NCBI GenBank assembly: GCA_947497475.1
Contig: CANMGS010000004.1
Coordinates: 1 to 64,000, forward strand
From: an uncultured Amylibacter sp.
Lineage (GTDB): Bacteria; Pseudomonadota; Alphaproteobacteria; Rhodobacterales; Rhodobacteraceae
DNA length: 64,000 nucleotides
Direction: 5' to 3'
Position 1 is the stretch's first letter. Each line of letters begins with the position of its first letter. Position numbers and translations under genes: made by a program. The notes under the pieces were generated by a model. That model was not told the DNA's origin and ran no database searches. It saw only the letters and a program-made list of their open reading frames with translations. This document shows positions 29,452 to 40,521 of the stretch, in pieces.

Positions 29452-31077
29452 TCACTTCAAAGATTGTATCTTTTCAATCAACCCTCTTGTCGATGAATTT
29501 AATCCCGAGAGGTCAGCACCCTCATCCAACAAAGGCGTAATTTGATTGGCCATCACTTTTCCCAATTCTACGCCCCATTGATCAAACGAGTTCACATTCC
29601 AAATTACGCCTTGCACGAATACTTTATGCTCATAAAGCGCGATCAAGCGACCTAAACTATAAGGTGTCAAACTACGATAAATAATTGACGTGCTCGGACG
29701 ATTACCAGGGAATGTCCGGTGCGGAACCAAGGCATCTACATCAGCTTCTGAATGGCCAGATGCTAACATTTCTGCACGTACTTCGTCTCCTGTTTTACCA
29801 AAAGCAAGCGCATGGGATTGTGCTAAAAAATTCGCCGTTAACAAATCATGCTGATCTACAAGATAAGAGGTGGGTTGTGCACTGATCATAAAGTCCATTG
29901 GGACAATATCTGTGCCTTGATGAATTAATTGGAAAAAAGAATGCTGAGCATTAGTGCCTGAATCGCCCCAAATCACAGGTCCAGTTAAAGTTTCAACAGG
30001 CGCACCATCTTTGGTAATCCGCTTGCCATTACTCTCCATATCCATTTGCTGCAAATATGACGAAAAATTTTCCAAGCGCTGATTATACGGGATTAAAGCC
30101 ACCGTTGGGCATCCCATGATATTGCGGCGCCAAATACCAATCAAAGCAAGTAGTGTCGGTAAGTTTTCTTCTAAAGGAGCCGTTTTAAAATGTTGATCCA
30201 TATCGCGAAAGCCATTTAAAAAATCGCGGAAATTTTCACTGCCAATAGCAATCGCAAGCGACAGTCCAATAGAGGATGCAAGAGAGTAACGACCGCCAAC
30301 CCAATCCCAAAACCCAAAAACACGTTCAGGTGGAATACCGAAAGCTTTAGTGGCTTTTAGGTTTGTAGAAACTGCGGCAAAGTTTGCCTCTGCCGCAGCG
30401 GTTCCAATCGAATTCTCCACCCATTCTTTTGCGGCTTGGGCATTAATCATCGTTTCTTGGGTTGTGAACGATTTTGATGCAATCAAAAATAGTGTTTTGT
30501 CTGGACTTAACCCATCTGTAATATCGCGTAAGTGAGCACCATCAACATTCGATACGAAATGAACATTCGGGCCATCTTCTGCAAATCGAGATAAAGCACG
30601 CGTGGCCATTACTGGCCCAAGATCAGACCCCCCAATACCAATATTAATCACATCTGTAAAAGCTTCGCCTTTTGCATTGGTAATATCACCTGAACGAACA
30701 TCATCAGCAAATTTTAAGAAATCTTTTAGAACCGGCTCAACCAAATCATATGTAAGCGTTCCATCAACCGAATAAGCATCCGCTTTACTACCTCGCAATG
30801 CGACATGTAAAACAGCGCGATCTTCTGTAGAGTTTATGTGCTCACCTGCAAACATTGCATCACGATGTTTTTCAAGCTCTGCAGCGCGCGCCAAATCGAA
30901 CAAATTTGCTAACGCAACACCATCAACGCGTTCTTTTGAAAAATCGATTGTTAAGTCATCAATAGAGGCTGAAAATTTATCAAACCTTTCAGGATCATTC
31001 TCAAACATATCTCGCAAATGTTCAGTTTCTAAGCGAGCCCAGTCTGCCTTTAACTTTTTCCAAACTGTTTTTTCCAT
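29452..31077 (-). CDS. pgi: Glucose-6-phosphate isomerase
   Basis: Interconverts glucose-6-phosphate and fructose-6-phosphate; here it may also feed the mannose/fucose branch. About 541 residues, full length for the family. PGI signatures are present: FGFWDWVGGRYSLASSIGL and ALYEHKVFVQGVIWNVNSFD, with the SIS-domain IGIGGSDLGP. An in-frame GTG at 31092 gives a longer form, but the ATG at 31077 has GGTGGG 7 nt upstream. Single-gene unit with its own upstream region containing a palindrome. Confidence 0.95.
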   Translation of the reverse strand: MEKTVWKKLKADWARLETEHLRDMFENDPERFDKFSASIDDLTIDFSKERVDGVALANLFDLARAAELEKHRDAMFAGEHINSTEDRAVLHVALRGSKADAYSVDGTLTYDLVEPVLKDFLKFADDVRSGDITNAKGEAFTDVINIGIGGSDLGPVMATRALSRFAEDGPNVHFVSNVDGAHLRDITDGLSPDKTLFLIASKSFTTQETMINAQAAKEWVENSIGTAAAEANFAAVSTNLKATKAFGIPPERVFGFWDWVGGRYSLASSIGLSLAIAIGSENFRDFLNGFRDMDQHFKTAPLEENLPTLLALIGIWRRNIMGCPTVALIPYNQRLENFSSYLQQMDMESNGKRITKDGAPVETLTGPVIWGDSGTNAQHSFFQLIHQGTDIVPMDFMISAQPTSYLVDQHDLLTANFLAQSHALAFGKTGDEVRAEMLASGHSEADVDALVPHRTFPGNRPSTSIIYRSLTPYSLGRLIALYEHKVFVQGVIWNVNSFDQWGVELGKVMANQITPLLDEGADLSGLNSSTRGLIEKIQSLK

Positions 31078-31104
31078 TTTAATGCCCACCAATACTAAAC
31101 ATTA

Positions 31105-31122
31105 ATTAATGTACACATTAAT
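31105..31122. promoter_or_regulatory. 18-bp palindrome upstream of pgi
   Basis: ATTAATGT-AC-ACATTAAT, perfect 8-bp arms around a 2-bp centre, 27 bp upstream of the preferred pgi start. The form fits a dimeric regulator operator; no cognate regulator gene is adjacent. Confidence 0.4.
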
Positions 31123-31221
31123 CAAAGTAATTGAACTTAACTTCATAACAGCGCGTTTTTCGCTCTAAAAAGTGTCCAGAACAAGGGCATATTGAATTTA
31201 TTTCGTAAATTAACAATAAAG

Positions 31222-32883
31222 TTAGCGTTGAGAAATTTCCCAATCTGGATGGTTCCAAGGCTCGGCGTTGGATGGCGCTAATGGTGTTTTACCCAAAATA
31301 TGATCTGCAGCCTTCTCACCCGTCATGATAGATGGGCCATTCAAATTACCATTAGTGATACGTGGGAAAATAGAACTATCTGCAACACGCAAACCTTCTA
31401 CACCAATCACACGGCATTCTGGATCGACAACCGCCATAGGATCATCAGCAGCACCCATTTTACACGTGCCACACGGGTGATACGCGCTTTCGACATGCTC
31501 TTTGATAAACGCATTTAGCTCTTCGTCAGATTGAACAGCATCACCTGGCTGAATTTCGTGTTTTACAAATGGCGTAAACGCATCTTGTTGGAAAATCTCA
31601 CGTGTCAGGCGAATACAGGTACGAAAATCTTCCCAATCTTCTTCTTTGCTCATGTAGTTAAACAAAATCTTCGGTGCGTCCGCGGGATCAGCTGATGCCA
31701 AAGTAACCGAACCACGCGATTCAGATCGCATAGGGCCAGTATGCGCCTGAAAACCATGACCTTCTGCCGCTGCTTGACCATCATATCGCACAGCAATGGG
31801 TAAGAAATGATATTGAATATCAGGATAATCCACCCCTGCCTTTGATCGAATAAACGCCGCCGATTCAAATTGGTTTGAAGCACCTAAACCTGTTTTCAAA
31901 AACAGCCATTGCGCTCCGATAATTGCCTTAGAAATCAAATTCCAATGCTTATAAAGCGTAATCGGTTGGGATGACGCCATCTGCAAATACAGCTCCAGAT
32001 GATCTTGCAAGTTCTGCCCAACTCCTGCCCGATCAGCGACAACATCAATACCATGTTCTGCCAAATGCTTGGCTGGGCCAATACCAGACAACATCAAAAG
32101 TTTTGGGGAATTGATAGAAGACGCCGCAAGAATAACTTCACGCTTCGCACGAATGGTTTCAACTTTACCGCTACGTTTCACAGCCACACCAACAGCACGG
32201 CCATCTTCGATGATAACCTTTTGGGCAAGCCCCTTAATCATCGTACAATTTTCACGTTTCAACGCAGGTTTCAAATATGCATTCGCAGTGGACCAGCGAC
32301 GCCCTTTGTAAACGGTTTGCTCCATCGGGCCAAAACCCTCTTGTTGCTCACCATTGTAATCGCCCGTCACCTGATACCCAGCTTGCTGACCCGCATCCAC
32401 AAACGCTTTGAACAAAGGATTATCACGCGGGCCACGCGTTACATGCAATGGACCATCTGTACCACGCCATGCTGGGTCACCACCATGGCCACCATCATCC
32501 CAATTTTCCATACGTTTGAAATATGGAAGCACATCTTTGTAAGCCCAGCCGGCGGCACCACTTTCATCCCAGTGATCAAAATCTTTCGCATGACCGCGCA
32601 CATAAACCATACCATTGATCGAAGAAGATCCGCCAATGACTTTGCCGCGTGGCGTCGCCAAACGGCGCCCGTCCAGATATGGCTCAGGCTCTGACTGATA
32701 TCCCCAATCATAGGTTTTCATGTTCATAGGATAGGAAAGAGCCGCAGGCATCTGGATCAGAGGGCCAATATCCGAAACGCCATATTCAATAACTAAAACC
32801 GAATACTTGCCATCTTCCGACAAACGGTACGCCATAGCACAACCAGCCGACCCAGCCCCAACAATTACAAAATCTGCTTCCAT
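31222..32883 (-). CDS. betA: Choline dehydrogenase BetA (GMC oxidoreductase)
   Basis: FAD enzyme oxidising choline to betaine aldehyde. About 553 residues. FAD-binding [16 protein letters not shown] at the N-terminus, GMC signature 1 around [18 protein letters not shown], signature 2 [15 protein letters not shown], and the catalytic histidine region [13 protein letters not shown]. The ATG at 32883 is preferred to the GTG two codons earlier. Last gene of betC-betB-betA, starting 12 nt after betB; this order supports choline rather than a general alcohol substrate. Confidence 0.92.
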   Translation of the reverse strand: MEADFVIVGAGSAGCAMAYRLSEDGKYSVLVIEYGVSDIGPLIQMPAALSYPMNMKTYDWGYQSEPEPYLDGRRLATPRGKVIGGSSSINGMVYVRGHAKDFDHWDESGAAGWAYKDVLPYFKRMENWDDGGHGGDPAWRGTDGPLHVTRGPRDNPLFKAFVDAGQQAGYQVTGDYNGEQQEGFGPMEQTVYKGRRWSTANAYLKPALKRENCTMIKGLAQKVIIEDGRAVGVAVKRSGKVETIRAKREVILAASSINSPKLLMLSGIGPAKHLAEHGIDVVADRAGVGQNLQDHLELYLQMASSQPITLYKHWNLISKAIIGAQWLFLKTGLGASNQFESAAFIRSKAGVDYPDIQYHFLPIAVRYDGQAAAEGHGFQAHTGPMRSESRGSVTLASADPADAPKILFNYMSKEEDWEDFRTCIRLTREIFQQDAFTPFVKHEIQPGDAVQSDEELNAFIKEHVESAYHPCGTCKMGAADDPMAVVDPECRVIGVEGLRVADSSIFPRITNGNLNGPSIMTGEKAADHILGKTPLAPSNAEPWNHPDWEISQR

Positions 32884-32895
32884 AGTCACGCAATC

Positions 32896-34347
32896 CTAAT
32901 AAGGGGAATCCACAGGACCCATTCTGACATATACCGTCTTTAACTGGCTGTAGTGTTCGATCGCAGCTTTGGAATTTTCACGACCAACACCAGACCCTTT
33001 CACACCACCAAACGGTGCTTCTACTGGGGCATCATTATATGAATTGATGAAACACGTGCCCGCATCCATTTGATCAATCACGCGGTGGGCGCGTTTGATA
33101 TCATTCGTGAATACGCCACCCGCAAGGCCAAGATCGGTGTCATTTGCACGTGCAATAACCTCTTCTTCTGTTTCAAATTCGAAAACAGACATTACAGGGC
33201 CAAAAATTTCTTCGCGTGCAATTGTCATATCATCGGTTACATCTGCAAAAACTGTTGGTTCAATATAAAACCCATCACCATCAATTGCATTACCACCAGT
33301 AATCAATGTGGCGCCTTCAGCCTTACCCTTCTCAACAAAACCCATCACAATATCACGTTGGTTCCGGCTAACCATCGGGCCAAACTGCGTATCCTCATCC
33401 AAAGGATCGCCAAGCTTGATTGCTTCAGTGCGCTCTTTTAAACGCTTCAGAAATGCATCCTTAATGCCCTTTTGCACAAATACACGCGTCCCATTAGAAC
33501 AAACCTGACCCGTGGAATAGAAATTCCCCAACATCGCTCCACCGATCGCATCTTCCAAAGAGGCATCATCAAAAACGATCAGTGGAGATTTACCACCCAA
33601 CTCCATCGTTACATGCTTCATTCCAGCTGCTGCCGCCGCATAAACCTTCTTACCAGTTGCCGCTGAACCCGTTAGTGAAACCTTATCAACACGTTCATCT
33701 GTGACCAACGCACCGCCAACATCGCCGTAACCTTGGACAACGTTATACAAACCAGCAGGCGCACCCGCTTCCATCATAATTTCTGCAACTTTTAATGCAC
33801 AAAGCGGCGTTGTCTCAGAAGGTTTAAAAATCATCGAATTGCCGCAAGCCAATGCAGGAGCACCCTTCCAGCACGCGATTTGCGTTGGATAATTCCAGGC
33901 ACCGATACCAACACAAACACCTAATGGAATACGCTTCGTATAAACCCAATCCTCTCCCAAGGGGATGTGCTCGCCTGTTAACGATCCAGCCAAACCACCA
34001 AAGTATTCCAAAGCATCTGCACCAGATGTTGCATCCACATAAAGCGTTTCTTGCATTGGTTTACCCGTGTCATAGGTTTCCAGCTCTGACAGCGCATGAT
34101 TGCGTTCGCGCATGATTTCAGCAGCACGTTTCAAAACACGACCACGTTCCGTACCTGAAAGCTTCGCCCATTCCTTTTGTGCAGACTGCGCCGCAGAAAT
34201 TGCCTGATCCACAATTGTAGGCGTTGCCGAATGTAACTTTGCTACAACTTCACCTGTTGCGGGGTAAACGCATTCAATCACGTCGCCGTCCGTATCTTCG
34301 ACATATTGGCCATTAATGAAATGGCTCGCTGTTGGTTGGCATTTCAT
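32896..34347 (-). CDS. betB: Betaine aldehyde dehydrogenase BetB
   Basis: NAD(P)-dependent oxidation of betaine aldehyde to glycine betaine. 483 residues. The catalytic glutamate lies in [10 protein letters not shown] and the catalytic cysteine in [35 protein letters not shown] and FKPSETTPL are typical of the BetB clade. Strong SD (GAGGAG, 7 nt before ATG). Two nt separate it from betC, so the three bet genes form one operon. Confidence 0.94.
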   Translation of the reverse strand: MKCQPTASHFINGQYVEDTDGDVIECVYPATGEVVAKLHSATPTIVDQAISAAQSAQKEWAKLSGTERGRVLKRAAEIMRERNHALSELETYDTGKPMQETLYVDATSGADALEYFGGLAGSLTGEHIPLGEDWVYTKRIPLGVCVGIGAWNYPTQIACWKGAPALACGNSMIFKPSETTPLCALKVAEIMMEAGAPAGLYNVVQGYGDVGGALVTDERVDKVSLTGSAATGKKVYAAAAAGMKHVTMELGGKSPLIVFDDASLEDAIGGAMLGNFYSTGQVCSNGTRVFVQKGIKDAFLKRLKERTEAIKLGDPLDEDTQFGPMVSRNQRDIVMGFVEKGKAEGATLITGGNAIDGDGFYIEPTVFADVTDDMTIAREEIFGPVMSVFEFETEEEVIARANDTDLGLAGGVFTNDIKRAHRVIDQMDAGTCFINSYNDAPVEAPFGGVKGSGVGRENSKAAIEHYSQLKTVYVRMGPVDSPY

Positions 34348-34349
34348 GT

Positions 34350-35858
34350 CTATTCTCCTCGTGGAAAGCGTTGGCTTTCTTCCAAATTATCTAAATTCAT
34401 ATGATTACGCATATAGCGTTCCGATGCTTTTTGCAGCGGCTGGTAATCCCATGGGAAATAATCCCCATTTCGCAAAGCTTCATAAACCACCCAACGACGC
34501 GCCTGGCTTTCACGCACTTGCGCATCAAACTTATCAAGATTCCAACGCGCTTCTGACTTTGCTTTTAGCTGTGTGAGCGTACCTTGATGTTCTGGCACCT
34601 CTGCTAAGTTCGTCAACTCATGTGGGTCATCATCCAAGTTGAACAATTGATCTGCGTCTAAAGAACAGCGGTTATATTTCCATGGGCCATACCTTAACGA
34701 AACCATAGGCGCATAGGACGCTTCTGCAGCATATTCCATTGCAACAGGGCTGGTGCGTTCACCCCCCTGCCCTAAATGAACAAGACTTTCACCTTCAACC
34801 CAAGGCATCACTTCATCCATTGAAACACCTGCCAAATCGCAAAGCGTTGGTGTCACATCAATATTCGAAACAGGCGTCATTACCAATCCTGCCTCCATAG
34901 TTGGCGATGACACCATCAAAGGCACACGAGACGATCCTTCAAAAAAGGACATCTTAAACCAAAGCCCACGTTCCCCCAACATGTCACCGTGATCAGACAC
35001 AAATAGAATAGTCGCGTCTTGGCGCGTTGTTTCCAACGCTTCCATGACTTCGCCAATCTTGTCATCTAAATAGCTAATATTGGCAAAATACGCACGGCGG
35101 GAAGTTTTGATTTGATCCTCGGTAATATTAAAACTGCGCCAATCATTTGCATCAAAAATACGTTTCGAATGCGTATCATGATCTTCGTAGGCCATTGCTG
35201 GAACTTCAGGCAAAAGATGTTCGCAATCTTCATACAAATCCCAATATTTCTTACGCGCCACATAGGGATCATGGGGATGTGTAAAACTAACAGTCAAACA
35301 CCAAGGGCGGTCGTCATTTCCACGCGCCAAATCATAAACCTTACGTGTTGCATTATAAGCAACCTCGTCATCATATTCCATTTGGTTGGAAATCTCGGCA
35401 ACACCTGCACCAGTGACTGACCCCATATTATGGTACCACCATTCGATCCGTTCACCTGGTTTGCGGTAATCAGGTGTCCAGCCAAAGTCTGCTGGATAAA
35501 TATCTGTCGTCAAACGTTCCTCAAACCCATGCATCTGATCTGGGCCAACAAAGTGCATCTTTCCTGACAAACATGTTTGATATCCAGCGCGACGTAAATG
35601 GTGTGCGTAGGTAGGGATATCTGAACAAAACTCCGCAGCATTATCATAAACACGGCTACGTGACGGCAAAAGGCCAGACATAAAAGAGGCACGACCAGGT
35701 GCACACAAAGGCGATGCTGTATAGGAATTCTTAAATCGCGTAGATTTTGCCGCTAGCTTCTTCAAATTAGGCGCATGCAGCCAATCCGCAGGGCCATCTG
35801 GAAACAAAGTTCCATTTAACTGATCTACCATGAAAATCAGAATGTTTGGCTTTGGCAT
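34350..35858 (-). CDS. betC: Choline-sulfatase BetC
   Basis: Type I sulfatase hydrolysing choline-O-sulfate to choline, the first step ahead of BetA and BetB. About 502 residues. The sulfatase signature [13 protein letters not shown] carries the Cys converted to formylglycine (C-x-P-x-R); metal-binding IFMVDQLNG and [13 protein letters not shown] are present. An upstream ATG at 35870 lies within the SD region (GGGGATAAAG), so the ATG at 35858 is preferred. First gene of the operon. No betI regulator or choline-sulfate transporter gene is seen nearby. Confidence 0.93.
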   Translation of the reverse strand: MPKPNILIFMVDQLNGTLFPDGPADWLHAPNLKKLAAKSTRFKNSYTASPLCAPGRASFMSGLLPSRSRVYDNAAEFCSDIPTYAHHLRRAGYQTCLSGKMHFVGPDQMHGFEERLTTDIYPADFGWTPDYRKPGERIEWWYHNMGSVTGAGVAEISNQMEYDDEVAYNATRKVYDLARGNDDRPWCLTVSFTHPHDPYVARKKYWDLYEDCEHLLPEVPAMAYEDHDTHSKRIFDANDWRSFNITEDQIKTSRRAYFANISYLDDKIGEVMEALETTRQDATILFVSDHGDMLGERGLWFKMSFFEGSSRVPLMVSSPTMEAGLVMTPVSNIDVTPTLCDLAGVSMDEVMPWVEGESLVHLGQGGERTSPVAMEYAAEASYAPMVSLRYGPWKYNRCSLDADQLFNLDDDPHELTNLAEVPEHQGTLTQLKAKSEARWNLDKFDAQVRESQARRWVVYEALRNGDYFPWDYQPLQKASERYMRNHMNLDNLEESQRFPRGE

Positions 35859-35913
35859 CTTTATCCCCATTTATTCGAATCTTTTTTTGATTATGCAAAG
35901 ACTAAATTTGTTT

Positions 35914-35929
35914 TTGATTGATCAGTCAA
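35914..35929. promoter_or_regulatory. Imperfect dyad upstream of betCBA, BetI-operator-like
   Basis: TTGATTGATCAGTCAA, one mismatched pair per half around a central TGATCA. Size and TTGATTGA content are consistent with a TetR-family (BetI) operator. It lies between divergent betC and the type I secretion gene, so could affect either. Confidence 0.4.
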
Positions 35930-36025
35930 TTAAAATATCATCGTACTGATTTTCAAAAGATACTATTTGCTTGTAGGAGCATATCACTTATTGAAGGTAA
36001 GATAGTTAAAACACGTTAGAAGAAT

Positions 36026-37744
36026 ATGACCCAAGACTCCAAACTGATCCAAGCACGAAAACAAGGTAATAAGCTAATTCTGGCAGTTGGTGTATTTAGC
36101 GCATTTGTAAACATACTTATGTTGACTGGGCCATTATTCATGCTCCAAGTATATGACCGTGTCCTTGGCTCACGCTCAAACGAAACCTTAGCAGCACTTT
36201 TTATACTTGTTGTACTCTTGTACCTCTTTATGGGCTGTCTCGACTACGCCCGAAGCCGTGTCATGGCGCGCTATGGCGCACGTTTCCAAGCTTTCTTAGA
36301 CGAACCAGTTTTCCAAAAATCTTTAAGAAATGCGATCGTCGAAAGTAACCGTTCAAGTCCAGCATCTGGGCTACGTGATATCGAAAGCATTCAATCCTTG
36401 CTTTCCAGTCCAGCAGCATTCGCTGTATTTGATATCCCATGGACCCCGATTTTCTTAGGGGCAATCTTTATATTTCACCCACTTTTAGGATGGATGGCAG
36501 TCGCAGGCGGTCTGTTCTTGCTTTCCATAACGTTTTTAAATCAGCTTCTAACAAAGAAGAAAGTCCTAGATGCCGCCGTAAAATCAGCACAGGCTAATGC
36601 ATTTGCAGAATCTGCGCGACAAGCGGCCGAAGTAATACACGCACAAGGTATGCAATCCACTATAACAAAGCGCTGGAAGAGAAATCGCGACGCTGGGTTA
36701 GAAGCGACTATAACGTCCACGGACTTTACGGGCATTTTCACAGCAATGACCAAATCATTCCGCTTGCTCCTTCAATCTGCAATGCTTGCAGTTGGTGCAT
36801 ATTTGGTCTTGAAAAACGAACTTACACCTGGCGCAATGATTGCTGGATCCATTTTGTTAGGACGTGCGCTTGCACCTATTGAAATGGCCATAGGTCAATG
36901 GCCACTTGTTGTACGCGCTCGAAATGGTTGGCATTCTTTAGGACAATTTTTGGGCGCAGATGTAGATACATCTGAAAAAATGCATCGCGAAAAACCCGCA
37001 GCGCATCTAGTCGTCAAAAACCTCGCCCTCGTTCCGCCTGGCGAAAAAAAACCCACTCTTTCTGGCGTCAACTTTACTCTTGAACCAGGTGAAGTCCTCG
37101 GTGTTTTAGGGAAAAGCGGTTCTGGCAAATCAACACTGGCAAAAGCACTTGTTGGTTTATGGCCGCCAGCTGCTGGTGAAATTCGTTTAGATGGCGAAGT
37201 TCTACAAAATTATGACCCAGAACTATTTGGACAATACATAGGATACTTGCCACAAAACGTTAGCTTGTTTCATGGAACTGTCGCGGAAAATGTTGCACGC
37301 ATGTCAGAGAACCCTAACGCTGACGAAGTTAAAAAAGCAGTTAATATGGCTCATGCAGAAGTCTTAGTGAAAAGCCTTCCTGAAAGTTTTGATACCGTTA
37401 TCCAGAATGGAACAGGCCGGTTATCTGGCGGGCAAAAACAACGTTTGGGCCTTGCCCGTGCAATTTATGGCGACCCTGCAATGATTATTCTTGATGAACC
37501 GAATGCTGCACTTGATGCAGACGGCTCCAAAGCCTTAAATGCAGCGATAAAGACTTTTAAAGCACAAGGTAAGATCGCAATAATTATGACACACAGACCA
37601 ATGGCAATTTCCGAGTGCGATAAACTACTTTATATTGAAAACGGACGACAACAAGCTTTTGGCCCACGTGACGAAGTTTTAGGGTCTATCGTTAAGAATG
37701 CAAAAGACGTCGCCAAAGCGATCGGTTCAGGATCACAATCATGA
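36026..37744 (+). CDS. Type I secretion system permease/ATPase (PrtD family)
   Basis: Inner-membrane exporter half-transporter, 572 residues, with an N-terminal transmembrane domain of about six helices (starting ILAVGVFSAFVNILML) and a C-terminal nucleotide-binding domain: Walker A LGKSGSGKST, signature LSGGQKQRLGLARA, Walker B MIILDEPNAALD. There is no C39 peptidase-like domain, placing it with PrtD/AprD rather than HlyB. Overlaps the adaptor gene by 4 nt. No RTX-type substrate is encoded in the window, so its cargo is unknown; location next to YjbH/YjbF genes suggests biofilm or surface-matrix export, by inference. Confidence 0.9.
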   Translation: MTQDSKLIQARKQGNKLILAVGVFSAFVNILMLTGPLFMLQVYDRVLGSRSNETLAALFILVVLLYLFMGCLDYARSRVMARYGARFQAFLDEPVFQKSLRNAIVESNRSSPASGLRDIESIQSLLSSPAAFAVFDIPWTPIFLGAIFIFHPLLGWMAVAGGLFLLSITFLNQLLTKKKVLDAAVKSAQANAFAESARQAAEVIHAQGMQSTITKRWKRNRDAGLEATITSTDFTGIFTAMTKSFRLLLQSAMLAVGAYLVLKNELTPGAMIAGSILLGRALAPIEMAIGQWPLVVRARNGWHSLGQFLGADVDTSEKMHREKPAAHLVVKNLALVPPGEKKPTLSGVNFTLEPGEVLGVLGKSGSGKSTLAKALVGLWPPAAGEIRLDGEVLQNYDPELFGQYIGYLPQNVSLFHGTVAENVARMSENPNADEVKKAVNMAHAEVLVKSLPESFDTVIQNGTGRLSGGQKQRLGLARAIYGDPAMIILDEPNAALDADGSKALNAAIKTFKAQGKIAIIMTHRPMAISECDKLLYIENGRQQAFGPRDEVLGSIVKNAKDVAKAIGSGSQS

Positions 37745-39051
37745 TACAAGAGCAGAAACCAATTCAATGGTCCGCAAAGCGCCCTCTTATCATAGGTTTC
37801 ATAAGCCTTATCTTACTGGTTTTAGGTGTAGGCGTTTGGAGTGTAACAACACAGATTTCAGGCGCCGTAATTGCCAGCGGTATGATACAAGTAGAAGCGA
37901 AACGACAAGTAATACAGCACCCAACAGGTGGTGTTGTCGGAAAAATCAATGTAGTTGAAGGTGATTTAGTCCAAGCAGGTGATATTGTTGTCCGTTTCGA
38001 CGATACCGCTTTAAAATCTGAACTTGCCATTATCGAAAGCCAGTATTTTGAATTACTTGCACGCAAAGCCCTTTTCCAAGCTGAACGTGATGACAGTGCT
38101 GATTTGAATTATGATCCCGAACTGCAAGCCCAAGCAAAGAAAGATGCAAATATCCATGCATTGATGGTTGGTCAGACAAATTTTTCTAAAGCACGTAGAG
38201 CGTCACTTGAGAAACAAAAAGAACAACTTCAAGAGCAGAAGATACAGCTTGGAAGCCAAGTTTCAGGCGTAGAAGCACAAAACGAGGCAAGCACAATACA
38301 GTTAAAGCTTCTAGAAGAAGAACTCACAGACACTCAAAGCTTGCTAGATAAAGGCTTGGCTCAAGCTTCTCGCGTATTGGCTTTGCGTCGTGAAAAAGCC
38401 CGGATTGCAGGACAAGTCGGAAACCTTGTTGCTGAACTTGGCCGTTTAAAAGCAGCTATTAACGGCATTAATATTCAACTTCTTCAGCTAGATACAGAAC
38501 GCCGAACAACAGCCATCGAGAATCTGCGTGATATTGGATATCGTACATTAGAATTAGCCGAACGTCGTGCCGCTATTATTGAAACGCTTTCACGTCTAGA
38601 TGTACGCGCTCCCATGACTGGGACTGTACACGATAATAAAATATTCGCCTTACAATCTGTTGTTCAGGCCGCAGAACCAATGATGTTCATTATTCCAAAT
38701 GATTTACCACTTGTTGTTCAAGCGCAAGTTGATGTTGTTCACGTGGATCAGGTATATGTCGGACAAGATGCAACACTCAACTTTTCCGCATTTAGCCAAC
38801 GCACTACACCTCAGCTTTTTGGCACTGTTACCAAACTATCCGCAGATGTTTTCACGGACCAAGTTTCTGGCTTCAATTATTACCAAGTTGAACTTGTTCC
38901 AAAACAAGGCGAAATGGAAAAACTTGAAAACTTAGAATTACTGCCTGGTATGCCCGTGGAAGCCTTCTTAAAAACAGATGAGCGAAGTGCTTTTACTTAT
39001 CTTGTGAAGCCTGTAACTGATTATTTCAACAAAGCCTTTCGCGAAGAATAA
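37741..39051 (+). CDS. Type I secretion periplasmic adaptor (HlyD/PrtE family)
   Basis: Membrane fusion protein, 436 residues. One N-terminal transmembrane helix (IGFISLILLVLGVGVWSV), a lipoyl-like domain (IQHPTGGVVGKINVVEGD and its C-terminal half VRAPMTGTVHDNK), a long coiled coil (about residues 135-275, rich in Glu, Gln and Lys), and a C-terminal beta-barrel domain. Starts within the stop of the ATPase gene (ATGA). A terminator follows. The outer-membrane TolC-type partner is not in the window. Confidence 0.9.
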   Translation: MIQEQKPIQWSAKRPLIIGFISLILLVLGVGVWSVTTQISGAVIASGMIQVEAKRQVIQHPTGGVVGKINVVEGDLVQAGDIVVRFDDTALKSELAIIESQYFELLARKALFQAERDDSADLNYDPELQAQAKKDANIHALMVGQTNFSKARRASLEKQKEQLQEQKIQLGSQVSGVEAQNEASTIQLKLLEEELTDTQSLLDKGLAQASRVLALRREKARIAGQVGNLVAELGRLKAAINGINIQLLQLDTERRTTAIENLRDIGYRTLELAERRAAIIETLSRLDVRAPMTGTVHDNKIFALQSVVQAAEPMMFIIPNDLPLVVQAQVDVVHVDQVYVGQDATLNFSAFSQRTTPQLFGTVTKLSADVFTDQVSGFNYYQVELVPKQGEMEKLENLELLPGMPVEAFLKTDERSAFTYLVKPVTDYFNKAFREE

Positions 39052-39053
39052 CG

Positions 39054-39075
39054 AAAACCTAATTGTAGGTTTTTT
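39054..39075 (+). terminator. Rho-independent terminator after the type I secretion operon
   Basis: Stem AAAACCTA / TAGGTTTT with ATTG loop and a run of six T at the end, beginning 2 nt after the adaptor stop codon. The flanking A-run makes it potentially bidirectional. The stem is AT-rich, so strength is uncertain. Confidence 0.65.
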
Positions 39076-39147
39076 GAAATTTTCCATAGAGATTTAGGCA
39101 AGTTTATGCCATTAAGATTCTGGGAATTAAGTTTGGAATACAATTCA

Positions 39148-40521
39148 ATGGCAAAAATACAGACACGCGTTGCTTTAACAGGTTTTACCGCTCTGATTTC
39201 AGTAGGGTTAGTAACACAAGCAACATATGGCGAACAAAGGTCGTTTACTCCGTCCTATGAATCAGCGCCAACACCAATTAAACGCCACAATCCAAACGAC
39301 ACGGATACAAGTTGGCTCAATGATGCCAATGTAAATGAAACCGCACGAAAATACCTTAACAAAGCTTTGCGCCCCGATGGTTTGCGCGTTGAAGCCCTCA
39401 GCTTACAAGCAAATCAAGCCGAATTACGTTTCCGCAACAATCGATATAACGTAACACCACAAGCTTTTGGTCGCGCTGCGCGAGCTATGGCAAATATCCT
39501 ACCAAGTTCCGTCTCAACTTTTGTTTTAACACCTATTGTTGATGGCTTGGCTGTGTCATCTGTCACATTCAATCGCAGTGATTTAGAAAAATATGAAAAT
39601 CACCCAAATGGAACAGAACTATCGTTTAGTAATGCTGTTATTTCAGACCCAATCATTAAAGCGACCAACTTAGAATACGACACGAGCCTTTACCCTAAGT
39701 TTTCATGGTCACTTGGTCCTCAGGTAGAATTCAACCATGATGATTTAACAGACTCAAACCAATACAGCGTTCGCGCACGTGTGAATGCGCAATGGAATGT
39801 ATCTCCTGGCTTCTCTGTAAGTGGTGCAATCACAAAAGAGTTGTTTGGTAATGTATCAACCAACACTCCCTCTTCATCCCCTTTGCAGCATGTACGCTCT
39901 GACCGTGGTCTATACATTGAGCAAGGTGATCCTGCTGTAGAAAATTTAAAATTGGACTACTTGTTTAAAGCAACGCCATCAATTTATGGCCGTCTCTCTG
40001 CGGGATATTTAGAACGTGCTTTCGGTGGCGTTTCAGGTGAATTGCTATGGAAGCCTGCGAGTCAAAGCTGGGGCTTAGGAGCAGAAGTAAATCGTGTTAG
40101 ACAACGTGACTTTGGGAATGTTTTCTCATTTCAAGATTATGAAGTCACTTCAGGTCATGTATCAGCATATATGGAATTCAAAGGGGGTATCTCCACACAA
40201 TTGGACGTTGGGCGTTACCTTGCTGGCGATAATGGTGCCACACTTTCTATTGATAAGCGTTTCGCCAACGGTTGGTCCGCAGGCATCTTTGCCACAAAAT
40301 CCAATGCTGATGTCGAAGAAGATACAAAAACTGGGTTCCGCGTAACTATTCCACTAAACTGGATTATGAAAACACCTAGCCGTGCAAGCTATGATGTTGC
40401 CTTCGGCAGTACAGGTGCAGACGCAGGCTCCAGATTACGCGCTGATAACCGACTATATGAGAAAGTCCGCGAATATCATGGCACAGAGTTAGAAGACAGT
40501 TGGGCTCGGTTCTGGCGCTAA
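39148..40521 (+). CDS. YjbH-family outer-membrane polysaccharide protein
   Basis: About 457 residues from the ATG at 39148, which is followed by a clean signal peptide (VALTGFTALISVGLVTQATYG); an in-frame ATG at 39106 would lengthen the n-region. The C-terminal half has YjbH hallmarks: LSAGYLERAFGGVSGELLWK, DVGRYLAGDNGATLSIDKRF, GWSAGIFATKSNAD, and the ending DSWARFWR. YjbH/GfcD-type proteins form barrels for exopolysaccharide or capsule export. It is shorter than enterobacterial YjbH and lacks an obvious first half, so it may be a compact variant. Its stop overlaps the start of the YjbF-like lipoprotein gene by 1 nt. Confidence 0.78.
   Translation: MAKIQTRVALTGFTALISVGLVTQATYGEQRSFTPSYESAPTPIKRHNPNDTDTSWLNDANVNETARKYLNKALRPDGLRVEALSLQANQAELRFRNNRYNVTPQAFGRAARAMANILPSSVSTFVLTPIVDGLAVSSVTFNRSDLEKYENHPNGTELSFSNAVISDPIIKATNLEYDTSLYPKFSWSLGPQVEFNHDDLTDSNQYSVRARVNAQWNVSPGFSVSGAITKELFGNVSTNTPSSSPLQHVRSDRGLYIEQGDPAVENLKLDYLFKATPSIYGRLSAGYLERAFGGVSGELLWKPASQSWGLGAEVNRVRQRDFGNVFSFQDYEVTSGHVSAYMEFKGGISTQLDVGRYLAGDNGATLSIDKRFANGWSAGIFATKSNADVEEDTKTGFRVTIPLNWIMKTPSRASYDVAFGSTGADAGSRLRADNRLYEKVREYHGTELEDSWARFWR

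Noticed and set aside
36026-39051. Giant proteins as type I secretion substrates
   Set aside because: Giant 2 has a clear N-terminal Sec signal peptide and no RTX nonapeptides or C-terminal T1SS-type signal; the loci are 12 kb apart.
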